Below, piece after piece: positions 16,875 to 25,845 of a stretch of 32,941 nucleotides of DNA. Numbering within the stretch: the stretch's first letter is position 1; each line of letters opens with the position of its first letter. A model generated the notes under the pieces. The model saw only the letters and a list, made by a program, of their open reading frames with translations, made no database searches and was not told where the DNA came from. This DNA comes from Balneolales bacterium (lineage in GTDB: Bacteria > Bacteroidota > Rhodothermia > Balneolales > Natronogracilivirgulaceae), in NCBI GenBank assembly GCA_007134845.1, contig SLKA01000089.1:1-32941 (forward strand). Direction: 5' to 3'. The translations under genes were made by a program, and so were the position numbers.

Positions 16875-18752
16875 TCATCGGGTAATATTTACGTAACGAA
16901 CCCATTCGTCACCCTGCGGATCAAACATGAACCATCTCTCTTCGTTCAAATCCCATTTGTAGCTGTGAATTGGGATGGGATGAGTCCCGTTTTCAAAATG
17001 AGTCACCTGGTCCGGCCGAAATACCTCAACCGTGATAGCATCATTTGTCAAAAGCACGGTATTCATGTGAAAAGATTCCGGTCCATCATAGGTTTGCCCG
17101 CCTTTCTCCTCGTCTATAAACCAAAGTCCTGCATTTCCGCTTCCTCTGTCTCCCTGGCTGCGACGTCCTGCCGCCCATCCACCGTGACCGGTGGCTACCA
17201 TGCCTTGCGGATTATAACTGATATACTTCCCTTCAAATTCCCAGCCGACAATCTCACCACTTTCATTATCTTTAATGGTATTCACCGCAAAAAATTCTTC
17301 CAGATAAGACCGGGACAGGTTATCGGTCAATTGCCAGGACCGTGGCTCATAAAAGACCTTTTCCATGTAGGTATTTGCCGGCTGTTCTTCGTATACGCCC
17401 ATTGGAACAGTGCGGGTGTAAATATGATCATGGCCTTCTTTTATCAATTTCACGCCATTCCTGTAAAGCAGGGGTAGCCAGTATTGTAGTAACGATCGAT
17501 TCTTCAGGCTCATATTCAATCTGACCGAACCGAACAGCCCCCGGTGCCAGACCGGAAGAATATGTGTGTATGCCTCTCCGGCACGAGGACCGTCTTCCGG
17601 TTCCAGCAGATTCTTCAACCACAGATCCTGCCTTACCTCACCATGATGGTTTTCAAACCATGGCCAGCGATCCGTAATAAGATTACCCTGCCAGTCTCGC
17701 AGTCCCCTGTCCGGCTCGCCCTCCCAGTTCTGACTGTTATCCAGGCCAATGATCATCAGATAATCCGAAAAACTCAGCTTTCCAAACCCTCCCTGGCCAA
17801 ATCCTTCCTGCAACTTGTCGGCATTCATGTTGGGATGATCCGGATTGAATTCGCTGTAAAAACCCTCACTGCTGTAAGGCCAGTGAAACAACAGCTCCAT
17901 CCAGTTGGCAGATACAAATTGCGGATATCCAGGCTCGGAGCTTCCTGTAGCAACGCAAGCCGGCCAGCGAATATGGTGACGTTCACCGGTCTCATGATTC
18001 CCAAGTACACTCAAATGCGGGATGATCAGATTTTCGTAAACTACACCGTCAATCTCCTTGTCATAGATAAAATAACCATCTTCGATCCCATACAAGTAAT
18101 CCAGGTATCTGGCCCAACGGCTTGCATTTTCCTCGCTAACCTCACCTTCATCATTTACGAAATCACCGGCTACGATGAACATATCGGGTTTTTGCAGACC
18201 AGCCATCCTGGCATTGGCATGGGCAATATCGGACCAATTCGGTGACTGGTGATCTGCGGTCATGACGATTTTAACCGGCCTTTCATCAAGACGTGATGGC
18301 ATGGTGCGCAGACGGAACAACTTTCCATCTTCCTTCACCCTGAACTCATAGACCGAATTTGGATCGAGCTCAGTCAGCAGAAGGCGATTAATTTTTTCCT
18401 CCCTGTACCAGAATGAGAAAGATTCTCCAGAGGTTGTTTTCCAGGATGACGATGAGGATGAGGTAGAGGAATGAACACGGCGATATCTCAGACGCGCGTC
18501 CAGCTCCGATTCCTGCTCGGGCATACGATGCCAATTGATGACCATAGCCGTGGTGGCGTCGAATGAATCATCCGGATACCCCTTGTCCCCTGTTTCCGGA
18601 TCATACATGCCACGATTGCCGCCATCAGCAAATTCGATATATACACGGAGCGCTTCGTTTTCACCCAGAGGTGGTTCGGGTTGCTGGCAACCCGTTGCCA
18701 GAAAAACAAAAACAAAAAAAGCAGCTAGTTTCAAAGTGATGTTGTCGGTCAT
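16875..18752 (-). CDS. Purple-acid-phosphatase-like metallophosphoesterase lipoprotein
   Basis: This 625-residue lipoprotein (lipobox LATGC, Cys22) has a fibronectin-III-like N-terminal part (about 65-150; ends VYEFRVKEDGKLFRLRTMP). A calcineurin-like metallophosphoesterase domain follows from about 158. Metal-site motifs visible are TADHQ (Asp167, His168), VAGDFVND (Asp197), VLGNHET (Asn252, His253) and a late KEGHDHIYTRT. This layout matches purple acid phosphatases and related PhoD-like envelope phosphatases. A run of Ser (HSSTSSSSSSW, about 94-104) interrupts the FN-III part. The substrate is unknown; release of phosphate from organic esters outside the inner membrane is the likely role. 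It stands alone, convergent with the csbD pair. Confidence 0.85.
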   Translation of the reverse strand: MTDNITLKLAAFFVFVFLATGCQQPEPPLGENEALRVYIEFADGGNRGMYDPETGDKGYPDDSFDATTAMVINWHRMPEQESELDARLRYRRVHSSTSSSSSSWKTTSGESFSFWYREEKINRLLLTELDPNSVYEFRVKEDGKLFRLRTMPSRLDERPVKIVMTADHQSPNWSDIAHANARMAGLQKPDMFIVAGDFVNDEGEVSEENASRWARYLDYLYGIEDGYFIYDKEIDGVVYENLIIPHLSVLGNHETGERHHIRWPACVATGSSEPGYPQFVSANWMELLFHWPYSSEGFYSEFNPDHPNMNADKLQEGFGQGGFGKLSFSDYLMIIGLDNSQNWEGEPDRGLRDWQGNLITDRWPWFENHHGEVRQDLWLKNLLEPEDGPRAGEAYTHILPVWHRGLFGSVRLNMSLKNRSLLQYWLPLLYRNGVKLIKEGHDHIYTRTVPMGVYEEQPANTYMEKVFYEPRSWQLTDNLSRSYLEEFFAVNTIKDNESGEIVGWEFEGKYISYNPQGMVATGHGGWAAGRRSQGDRGSGNAGLWFIDEEKGGQTYDGPESFHMNTVLLTNDAITVEVFRPDQVTHFENGTHPIPIHSYKWDLNEERWFMFDPQGDEWVRYVNITR

Positions 18753-19412
18753 TGTTACTTTATGTCATTTAATTTAGATTAATCCGTCCGGAGTTGCTAA
18801 TTGTCGCAATTCAAAGTTGATATTAAGTCTTAGAAACCTGCCTGTCGTTTCTCATGTATTAATATGATCTATATCTTTCTTTTAATTCAAAAGCAGATTT
18901 GATTATTCGGAGGATTTGACCGCAAGATAAAGATGACCCGCCAATGTGACAATAAGACCAACTTCAAAAATACATTATCCAACCGGCCGTATTGACCACT
19001 TGGGCTGTCCCATAGCTATATTAGAATTTGACACTCCTAAGGAACGAATCGCCCAACTTGTTGCATTAAAAACTTGAGACCACCTTGTTCTGATCTGATC
19101 TGCCCTGACACTATCCTTGCCAATACCGGATATCTCCGGCTATCGCTTCAGATCCTTCTCGTATCAAGAAAATTGAACAGTCAATTTTCTTGATAATCCG
19201 GTGGATACGCTCTTGCACCAGTCATCTGACCAGTAACAATTGCTCGTTGATCTAACGAGAGCTTGAACAGATGTGCTTACAAGATAACTCCATAGTCTTC
19301 TTCTGGTGGGTGAAGAAGGATTTTCTTTCAGACCTCGGCTGGGACATTAAGCTGTCTTTCTTTACATTAATACAGTAGAATTTTTAAAATCTAAACTTTG
19401 ATTATCAACCGC
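18753..19412. other. 660-bp gene-poor region between the phosphatase and the aldo/keto reductase
   Basis: No full gene is visible. The stretch holds a short open frame with coding-like composition at 18946-19077 (about 43 codons, no recognised family) and a perfect 15-bp hairpin at 19162-19195. A smaller 6-bp hairpin (CTCGTT...AACGAG) lies at 19243-19259. It may be a decayed gene or element, but I cannot name a source. Confidence 0.5.
19162..19195. other. Perfect 15-bp inverted repeat with 4-nt loop
   Basis: The left arm at 19162-19176 (TATCAAGAAAATTGA) is exactly complementary to the right arm at 19181-19195, with loop ACAG. It is AT-rich and has no following T-run on either strand, so it is not a standard intrinsic terminator. 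It is about 220 bp from the next gene. Confidence 0.85.
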
Positions 19413-20474
19413 ATGAGATACAGAAATGCTGGAAGTACAGATCTGAAGCTATCCGAATTGGGTCTCGGCTGTTGGGCGCTTGGCGGCGGCAATTACTGGG
19501 GTGATTCAAGACCCGAAGACGAAAAAAAACTGCTTCAAACCGCCTATAACCTTGGCATAAATTATTTCGACACCGCTGAGCTTTATTACGACGGAAGAAG
19601 TGAAAAGGCACTCGGTCACGCCATCAAAGATCTGCCACGAAATCGTATCGTCATCGGATCCAAATTGTTTCCTACCAATGCCTATAAAGATAAAACAATC
19701 GATCACTGTGAGGCTTCTTTACAGCGTTTGGACACGGACTATCTGGATATATATATGCTTCACTGGCCGATTAACTCCAAATCAATACGTGTTTTTACTG
19801 ATGATGAATCACTTGTCGAACACCCACCCAGGGTTGAGGATACGGTGGCCGATTTATTGAAACTGCGTGACCAGGGGAAAGTTCGATATATCGGAGTAAG
19901 TAATTTTGGAAAACGGTGGATGCAGGAATTTGAACGCAACAATATTCAAATCACTGTCAACCAGCTGCCTTACAATATTTTTTCCAGGGCAATAGAGTAT
20001 GAAGCTCTCCCCTATTGTGTTCAAACCGGATCCGGTATCATCGGTTACTCCGTTCTGATGCAGGGGCTGTTAACGGACAGGTATCAATCAATTGATGATA
20101 TTCCTGATCAGTACTGCCGTACCCGACATTTTCACCAAAAAAGGTCACCACAAAACCGTCACGGTGAACAAGGTTGCGAAGAAGAATTGAAAAAAGCCCT
20201 GAACAAATTGAAAACTATCGCTCAGGACAATGAGTTGAGTATGTCGCAATTAAGCATAAACTGGGCGATTCAAAATAAAGCTCTGACATGCGTGCTTGTT
20301 GGAACCAGAAACCCTGACCGGCTGAAAGAAAACGTGGCCGGAGCTTCAAAGCGTCTTCCGGCGGAAGTTTATCAGGCGGTAAATGAAATCAGTCGCCCAA
20401 TAAAAGAAATTATGGGCCCACAGATCGATTATTATGAAAGCCCTGAAAATAACCGGACAACATTCACCAGCTGA
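19413..20474 (+). CDS. Aldo/keto reductase
   Basis: This 353-residue NAD(P)H-dependent oxidoreductase has the TIM-barrel AKR pattern. The catalytic tetrad is present: Asp53 and Tyr58 in YFDTAELYYDG, Lys84 in IGSKLF and His117 in YMLHWPI. YIGVSNFG and the C-terminal cofactor segment CVLVGTRNPDRLKENV are also typical. The HFHQKRSPQNRHGEQGCEEE insert is characteristic of the YajO/YghZ-like subgroup. I start it at the ATG at 19413; an upstream in-frame TTG at 19398 would add five residues. It stands alone, with tRNA-Asn downstream on the other strand. The substrate is not predictable. Confidence 0.92.
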   Translation: MRYRNAGSTDLKLSELGLGCWALGGGNYWGDSRPEDEKKLLQTAYNLGINYFDTAELYYDGRSEKALGHAIKDLPRNRIVIGSKLFPTNAYKDKTIDHCEASLQRLDTDYLDIYMLHWPINSKSIRVFTDDESLVEHPPRVEDTVADLLKLRDQGKVRYIGVSNFGKRWMQEFERNNIQITVNQLPYNIFSRAIEYEALPYCVQTGSGIIGYSVLMQGLLTDRYQSIDDIPDQYCRTRHFHQKRSPQNRHGEQGCEEELKKALNKLKTIAQDNELSMSQLSINWAIQNKALTCVLVGTRNPDRLKENVAGASKRLPAEVYQAVNEISRPIKEIMGPQIDYYESPENNRTTFTS

Positions 20475-20514
20475 AGTTATCTTCGACTCTGCGTCCGGGG
20501 CAGTATTCTGCATA

Positions 20515-20530
20515 ATCCCTGATAAGGGAT
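20515..20530. other. Small hairpin after the aldo/keto reductase gene
   Basis: ATCCCT, GATA, AGGGAT forms a 6-bp stem with a 4-nt loop about 40 bp after the stop codon. There is no T-run, so it is at best part of an mRNA 3' end. Confidence 0.3.
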
Positions 20531-20671
20531 AGGTAAACCAGAACCTCTGAAATACGAACTAACCGGGTGTTTGGTCGCGTCGTATCGATAAAGAGCATCG
20601 AATTGTACTCGAACATTCACCGGTTCGCACTTCGCTTCACTCCCAAGTGAATGCGCCCTGCCGGGCGCACT

Positions 20672-20708
20672 AAAAAAAAGGCGAACCCGAATGAACGGAT
20701 TCGCCTTT
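20672..20708 (-). terminator. Intrinsic terminator of tRNA-Asn
   Basis: Read on the minus strand, AAAGGCGAATCCG and CGGGTTCGCCTTT pair around a TTCATT loop with one internal mismatch. A run of eight T follows. It begins three bases after the tRNA 3' end, so it is a strong Rho-independent terminator for the tRNA transcript. A second GC-rich hairpin (TGCGCCC...GGGCGCA, 20652-20669) follows directly beyond it. Confidence 0.9.
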
Positions 20709-20711
20709 GAG

Positions 20712-20783
<72 letters not shown>

Positions 20784-20848
20784 GTGGCAGTTGAAATTCA
20801 ATAATTTCCTATTCAATTCAGATTTTAAAGATAAAGAACCTTGTTATA

Positions 20849-21604
20849 TCAAGTCAAGTCCAAAACAGTCTTCGGATAAAAAACTTTTTCCAGATATAGA
20901 CCATGGGCCGGAGCAAGCGCAATATTATCCAATTCCGTGCCTTCATTCAACTGCTTCTTGAACCAATCCGGCTCTTTTTTCCCCAGGGCAATACTGACCA
21001 GACCGCCTACGACACCGCGCATCATGGATCGAAGAAACCGGTTGGCTCGTATCCGGATGACAACCATATCATCTCCCCTTGCCACCTGTTCGGCATGGTA
21101 GATGGTGCACCGGCAGTGAGGCAGTTCTCCTGATTTTCTTGAGAAGCCGGAAAAATCATGCTCTCCCATCAGCTGTTCCAAAGCTTTGTCCATGGATTCC
21201 CAGGCAATTTCACCCCCCGGGTGCCACGCGTACAATCGTTTAAACGGATCGGGACTTCGCAGCAACTGATACCGGTACTGCCTCCACTGCGCATCAAAAC
21301 GGGCATGAAAATGCTCGGGGACTTCTCTTATGCATCGAATGAGGATATCTTCGGGCAATAAGCGCCGGAGCCGTCCGGTCAGCCAGGCCGGCTCGACCGG
21401 TAAATGTGTATCAAAATGGGCAACCTGATCTTCTGCGTGAACCCCGGTATCGGTGCGGCCGGAACCGTACAGCAGGATCTCTTCCTGGGCAAGGGTCTGC
21501 AAGGCTTTCTCTACTTCTCCCTGTACACTACGGACATCAGGCTGTTTCTGCCACCCTGAGTACTGCGTTCCGTCGTAAGCCAATTGAACTACATATCGTG
21601 GCAT
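20849..21604 (-). CDS. truA: tRNA pseudouridine(38-40) synthase TruA
   Basis: TruA isomerises uridines 38-40 in the anticodon arm of many tRNAs. This protein has 251 residues from the ATG at 21604 (a GTG six bases upstream is possible), which is normal. It shows RYVVQLAYDGTQYSGWQKQ at the N-terminus, the catalytic GSGRTDTGVHA (Asp52 with this start), HFHARFDAQWRQYRYQL and the C-terminal RANRFLRSMMRGVVGGL. It follows the DUF5683-like gene by 130 bp, and the gap contains 12-bp repeats. tRNA-Asn lies directly downstream, but that is probably incidental. Confidence 0.96.
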   Translation of the reverse strand: MPRYVVQLAYDGTQYSGWQKQPDVRSVQGEVEKALQTLAQEEILLYGSGRTDTGVHAEDQVAHFDTHLPVEPAWLTGRLRRLLPEDILIRCIREVPEHFHARFDAQWRQYRYQLLRSPDPFKRLYAWHPGGEIAWESMDKALEQLMGEHDFSGFSRKSGELPHCRCTIYHAEQVARGDDMVVIRIRANRFLRSMMRGVVGGLVSIALGKKEPDWFKKQLNEGTELDNIALAPAHGLYLEKVFYPKTVLDLT

Positions 21605-21646
21605 AAGCACCCGGGCATGATCACTTCCTTAATCCAAATACTCTCC

Positions 21647-21692
21647 GTCGTGATAATCGCGCCTTTTTGTCGCGATGATCGTCGCGATGATC
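21647..21692. repeat. 12-bp repeat upstream of truA
   Basis: GTCGCGATGATC occurs twice without mismatch at 21669-21680 and 21681-21692. A diverged copy, GTCGTGATAATC, lies at 21647-21658, in the gap between the DUF5683-like gene and truA. Confidence 0.75.
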
Positions 21693-21734
21693 GCACCTCA
21701 TTCCCCACGAACACCAACCGCGCTCCATGCCACA

Positions 21735-22571
21735 TCATAATGGAAAAGATAATACAGCCTGAAACCCTCGCAGCGCCGGACCCGGCGCCAGGTTCACTTT
21801 CGGACCATCATTCCCGTACGTCCCCGCTCTGGAAAAGGCACTGATTCCGCTGATGATGCGGTTGGCCACCATAAGCGCAACAAGCGCAGGCAGCTGTTGA
21901 TCCAGATTATCCCGGCGTGACCGCAAATCAAGGTATTCCCGTCGGAGCTCATCGCTCTCCCACTCCCAGCGGTACTGCGGTTCATCAGGAAAAAGCCGGT
22001 CCAGATTGCGGGTTCGCTCCTGAAAGTCGTTGTAGTCGGCCAGTGACCGGTGGCTTCCAACGGCAAGCTCGAATTCCCTTCCCAGATCACGAATATTCGC
22101 ACCGGAAAAAGCCGAGGCGTGTGTGAACATGTTTTTTTCAAGCACATAGGACTGCCGGTTTATCCCCAGGTATGATGTTAGCAGAACGATCTCGGCGCCC
22201 AGGTGGAACTGCCCCCGCCTCCAGCTGTCCGAATCGACGTAATGATGGCCCCATCCCGGCATCACGAATGAACGCAGCAAGGCGCCCCATTGCGACGGTG
22301 CATTCCCGGTATCATCCATGTTGTTTTGGCTGATGACGAACCTGTCCTGACCGAAGTCCGCCGACAAATACGATGCAAATTCGTTTTTTTCGGTGGGAGG
22401 ATGAACGTGCCGGACTTCGACATTCGGCTTAACGTGAACTGCCGGCTTAACGTGAAGCCCGGATTGCAGGGATGACCATCCATCGGACACAGATTGCGCC
22501 TTTGAAATGCCGGCAGATGCAAGCGCCAGCACAACCAACCCAACAGCGATCCTTCTGAATTTAATGTTCAT
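21735..22571 (-). CDS. DUF5683-like secreted or membrane protein
   Basis: This 278-residue protein is counted from the ATG at 22571, which gives a good signal peptide (FRRIAVGLVVLALASAGISKAQS). That start overlaps the last 11 bp of ccmF, implying translational coupling. A longer in-frame version from 22658 would lie mostly inside ccmF. The middle contains SFVMPGWGHHYVDSDSWRRGQFHLGAEIVLLTSYLG, the PGWG-type motif typical of DUF5683, a family common in Bacteroidota. A Glu/Arg-rich helical stretch with many Asp-Leu pairs and a second hydrophobic segment (LPALVALMVANRIISGISAF) follow. The function of the family is unknown. The position after ccmF is suggestive but not proof of a role in cytochrome c assembly. 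Confidence 0.65.
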   Translation of the reverse strand: MNIKFRRIAVGLVVLALASAGISKAQSVSDGWSSLQSGLHVKPAVHVKPNVEVRHVHPPTEKNEFASYLSADFGQDRFVISQNNMDDTGNAPSQWGALLRSFVMPGWGHHYVDSDSWRRGQFHLGAEIVLLTSYLGINRQSYVLEKNMFTHASAFSGANIRDLGREFELAVGSHRSLADYNDFQERTRNLDRLFPDEPQYRWEWESDELRREYLDLRSRRDNLDQQLPALVALMVANRIISGISAFSRAGTYGNDGPKVNLAPGPALRGFQAVLSFPL

Positions 22572-25140
22572 TCTTATTTTCCTGTGTTTCCATTTTTTCC
22601 TGCGCTTCACGTTTTTTCTGATCTGCCCATCGGTACATGATAGAGACACTGAATCCAAACATCAACAAAAACGTACCCAGCCAAACCACCGATATGAGCG
22701 GCTTGTGCTCGGCAGCGAGCAGAATCCAGTCACGCTCTGGCTCACCCTCCACTCCGGTGAGTACCAGCTCAATTTCATCGCTGTCGGGATGCACTTCCGT
22801 GAAACGCACCGTTGCCTCAGGTGTATCGGTATCATCCCTAAAATCATCCCCCAAACCCGGGAGTCCAAACGTCTCCGGAGGATTGAATGCAAATTGTGAG
22901 TCATCATCGGACGCCAGAATGTATCCCGGCCGGATTTCCGCGCTTTCGCCGCTTTCGCGGTGCACCAGCAACAGGTCTGCTTTCACACCGATAATACTGC
23001 CCTCGGGAAGCTCCGACTCATCTATATAAATAAAGTTACGAAACGTGACGGTGTACTCGCCGATCTGCACGGTTCCTCCACGCCTCACACGCACCATGGT
23101 CTCGTCGGGATTGTGGTCGGCCATCTGTGGGCCAAGCTGATCAATGGTTTGAAACTGCCCCGGGTTTTCGCGGTTCATCCGCTCAATCTCCCGGTCCACA
23201 AGCGATGATCCCGCCACGTACATGAAAATATCGGAGAACAAACCGGTGCGTACATCCGGATCCACCGTCCACTCCACCGCTCCAGGCGATGAGTTGGAGA
23301 GCATCGGATAGACGGTCGGACTCATGACAAACGTCCGTCCCGATTCCACATCCTCAAACAGAATTTCGTACTCCTGCTCGCCCGGCCGGTTCCGCTCGGT
23401 GATCTCAGCGCTCAGGAATGTCACCATGTAGCGCCCGTCGATCAGTTTCGGCGTATTTTTCTCCAGCTCAACGAATTCAATGGGCTGGTTGACACGGAAT
23501 CCGTCATCGTCAAAAACCTGTCCGGCAACCACGGCCTGATTGTAATCCCGGGTCCGGGAATCAACCATTGGACGGTCAAAACCGGAACCCAGAAATCCGA
23601 TCATTAAAACGGCAAAACCGACATGCGTGAGCGTTCCTCCGGTTCGGCGCGGGTTGCTGCGCATGATACGGAACATCAGCAGCCCATTTCCGGCAACAGC
23701 AAATACTGCCGCAAAAAGATATATCATCCATGCGATATTTCTCATGTCCACCCAAATGACTGCGGTCAGCGTGATCACGGAAGCAATGAGCGTCGGAGTG
23801 ATGAGCACGGCGGCGAGGCTCTCTGCCGTGTGCCGTTTCCACCAGAGGTACTGGGTCACCACCGTCATCAGCCCGATAAGCACACCGAACGGAAGGCTCC
23901 AGTTGTTGTAGAATTGCTGGTCCGGCGGCGTGGGATTGTCCACAAAAAGCCGGCCGAGCACCGGAGAGCTGGTGCCGAGGATGATCACAAATCCCACCAG
24001 AAACAGTACCATGGCACCGGAAAACATCATGAATTCACGGCTTAGAATGGGGGATTCCTTTTTGGGCTCCGGCAGTTCGCGGTAGCGCCAGACCAGCATC
24101 ACCAGGCCGATCGCAGCAGCCACGATCATAAAAATGAGCAGATGGTTGTAGAGCCCCAGATCCACAAAACTGTGGACGGACGAGTCGCCAAGTATGCCGG
24201 AACGGGTTAGAAAGGTCTGGTAGACAATGGTGACGTAGGCCAGGATGGCAAAGATGATGGAGGCTTTGTGGGAGCTGGCGTGCTTTTTCTGGATGAGCAT
24301 GGCGTGGATGCCGGCCATGCCGAAAATCCAGGGAACCAGGGAGGCATTTTCTACAGGGTCCCATGCCCAGTAACCGCCAAAAGAGAGGGTGACATACGCC
24401 CAGTATCCACCCAGGAAAATGGCGGTTAGCAGGCACAAATTGGCACCGAGCGTCCAGGGCAGCGCAGCGTGGATCCACTCATGATATTTGCGTTTCCATA
24501 GCGACGCGAGGGCAAAGGAGTACGGCACGGTCATCATTGCAAAACCGAGGAAAATGACCGGCGGATGAATGATGATCCATGGGCTGCGCAGAAGGTCGTT
24601 CAGACCGCTTCCCTCTGCCGGTACAAAATCGGGGTTGGCCTGGAATACGGGTGCATCGGGCATTTCGGAGGCGAGGGTCCGGAACGGGGAGGCTCCAAGA
24701 TCACCCCAGCCCGGAATCGGGAATCCAGATACCATGGAGAGCAGAAAAACCTGCGTCAAGCCCATGAAGACCATCACAGGAGCGCGGTAGACCGGACTGG
24801 TCCACCTGATGATGGCGAGCCCAACCACGAATGAGGAGAGAACCCAGAGCAGCAGGCTCCCCTCCTGTCCGCTGTAGAACGCCGCCCAGAGATAGATGTT
24901 CTGAAGATCGCTGCTGGTGTAGTTGTAAACGTAGTAGTATTGGAACTGATGGGTGAAGATAAGGTAGACCAGCAGTCCGGATCCAAAAAAGGTGAATGCG
25001 CCCTTAAGAAAAAACAGGGCATTGGCGACGGATTCGTATCTTTCACTGCCGTGTTGCGCCGCACGGTAGTAGAACCAGGTGGCTAGGATGGCGCTGACAA
25101 AAGCTAGCGATAGAGCGGCTTGACCAAGGATTCCGATCAT
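22561..25140 (-). CDS. ccmF: Cytochrome c maturation protein CcmF
   Basis: This 859-residue multi-spanning membrane protein is the core of the heme lyase that attaches heme to apocytochrome c. The WWD heme-handling motif is clear (GGYWAWDPVENASLVPW), and conserved periplasmic histidine regions are present (IIHPPVIFLGF near 190 and a TRSGILGDSSVHSF segment). A long periplasmic C-terminal part (about 560-800) is rich in acidic beta segments, and a last membrane helix (PLISVVWLGTFLLMFGFSVSIMY) closes the protein. It is longer than E. coli CcmF (about 650), as often in Bacteroidota-like genomes. It starts 6 bp after ccmE. CcmF normally works with CcmH; no ccmH lies in the window. Confidence 0.95.
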   Translation of the reverse strand: MIGILGQAALSLAFVSAILATWFYYRAAQHGSERYESVANALFFLKGAFTFFGSGLLVYLIFTHQFQYYYVYNYTSSDLQNIYLWAAFYSGQEGSLLLWVLSSFVVGLAIIRWTSPVYRAPVMVFMGLTQVFLLSMVSGFPIPGWGDLGASPFRTLASEMPDAPVFQANPDFVPAEGSGLNDLLRSPWIIIHPPVIFLGFAMMTVPYSFALASLWKRKYHEWIHAALPWTLGANLCLLTAIFLGGYWAYVTLSFGGYWAWDPVENASLVPWIFGMAGIHAMLIQKKHASSHKASIIFAILAYVTIVYQTFLTRSGILGDSSVHSFVDLGLYNHLLIFMIVAAAIGLVMLVWRYRELPEPKKESPILSREFMMFSGAMVLFLVGFVIILGTSSPVLGRLFVDNPTPPDQQFYNNWSLPFGVLIGLMTVVTQYLWWKRHTAESLAAVLITPTLIASVITLTAVIWVDMRNIAWMIYLFAAVFAVAGNGLLMFRIMRSNPRRTGGTLTHVGFAVLMIGFLGSGFDRPMVDSRTRDYNQAVVAGQVFDDDGFRVNQPIEFVELEKNTPKLIDGRYMVTFLSAEITERNRPGEQEYEILFEDVESGRTFVMSPTVYPMLSNSSPGAVEWTVDPDVRTGLFSDIFMYVAGSSLVDREIERMNRENPGQFQTIDQLGPQMADHNPDETMVRVRRGGTVQIGEYTVTFRNFIYIDESELPEGSIIGVKADLLLVHRESGESAEIRPGYILASDDDSQFAFNPPETFGLPGLGDDFRDDTDTPEATVRFTEVHPDSDEIELVLTGVEGEPERDWILLAAEHKPLISVVWLGTFLLMFGFSVSIMYRWADQKKREAQEKMETQENKNEH

Positions 25141-25146
25141 GGGAGG

Positions 25147-25542
25147 CTACTGCAATTCAGATAATTCCGGGTTGTTCGCATCATTGTATTTCGACGGACA
25201 CTTGACCAGCATATCCCTGGAAACGAAGGTATCGCCCCGCATTTCTCCTATGACAACGATCTGGTCAGCCTGCTCAAAATTATTGGGTTTTGGACGCGGG
25301 TAGGTGACCCGGCGGGTGTTCCCGGATTCGTCGGTCATGTAAAACGAAAACGTCATGGTTTCGGTCGAGAATGCAGCCGGTTGTGAGCTGTCCCACGTGC
25401 CGATGACATGGATACGGTCGCCACCCAGTTCAACAGCCTGTTCAAAATCGACGTAGGAAGTGATGCTCTGGCTGAAGTTGTACATCACCAGTGAGGTAAA
25501 TACTATGATACCGGCAATTCCGAAAATAAGACGAGGTCGCAT
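25147..25542 (-). CDS. ccmE: Heme chaperone CcmE, Cys-type (CxxxY)
   Basis: This 131-residue periplasmic heme chaperone is anchored by an N-terminal helix (LIFGIAGIIVFTSLVMYNF). The OB-fold core follows (about 30-115; GDRIHVIGTWD, TFSFYMTDESGNTRRVTYP, QIVVIGEMRGDTFVSRDMLVKCPSKY). In the classical protein a His in HxxxY binds heme covalently. Here the same place reads CPSKY, i.e. Cys115 and Tyr119. A CxxxY version is known from archaea and some sulfate reducers with a simplified system I, where the Cys carries heme. It lies between ccmD and ccmF with 17 and 6 bp spacing, so co-expression is very likely. Identity is firm; covalent heme binding through Cys is inferred. Confidence 0.94.
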   Translation of the reverse strand: MRPRLIFGIAGIIVFTSLVMYNFSQSITSYVDFEQAVELGGDRIHVIGTWDSSQPAAFSTETMTFSFYMTDESGNTRRVTYPRPKPNNFEQADQIVVIGEMRGDTFVSRDMLVKCPSKYNDANNPELSELQ

Positions 25543-25559
25543 GTATGAATCGGGGATGA

Positions 25560-25805
25560 TTAGAATTTCTGTTCCAGCTTATCAAGTTTTTTTTCCAGCC
25601 GGATCAGGTAAGAGATAAGTACAAACCAGATGATCAGGCTCACACCGAGCACAACAAAAATCAATCCGTTGGAAGCCATGGCCTGCATAATCATGTTGCT
25701 GTGTTCCGGATCCTGCACACCCTGCCAGCGGTCGCTATATGCCGATGCCAGCGTGTCGGTGGCGGCAATTAACAGGATCGCAAAGAAATTTATCAGTATG
25801 GTCAT
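25560..25805 (-). CDS. ccmD: CcmD-family protein
   Basis: This is an 81-residue small membrane protein. An N-terminal hydrophobic segment (LINFFAILLIAATDTLA) looks like a signal or first helix. The second segment (GLIFVVLGVSLIIWFVLISYLIRLEKKLDKLEQKF, about 46-80) is the typical CcmD helix followed by a charged coiled tail. In known systems CcmD helps release heme-loaded CcmE from the CcmABC complex. It is positioned between ccmC and ccmE, as expected, 40 bp after ccmC and 17 bp before ccmE. Small size makes the family call rest on helix-plus-tail pattern and context. Confidence 0.85.
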   Translation of the reverse strand: MTILINFFAILLIAATDTLASAYSDRWQGVQDPEHSNMIMQAMASNGLIFVVLGVSLIIWFVLISYLIRLEKKLDKLEQKF

Positions 25806-25845
25806 TCTTGTTCAGATTCTAACGTCAGTTTGGTCAGGATTATTT

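Noticed and set aside
20652-20669. GC-rich hairpin next to the tRNA terminator taken as an attachment site or second terminator
   Set aside because: No integrase, no duplicated tRNA 3' end and no T-run on the relevant side. It is only noted.
22572-22658. Longer start for the DUF5683-like protein inside ccmF
   Set aside because: The extra 29 residues are read from the ccmF 3' end and would sit before a normal signal peptide.
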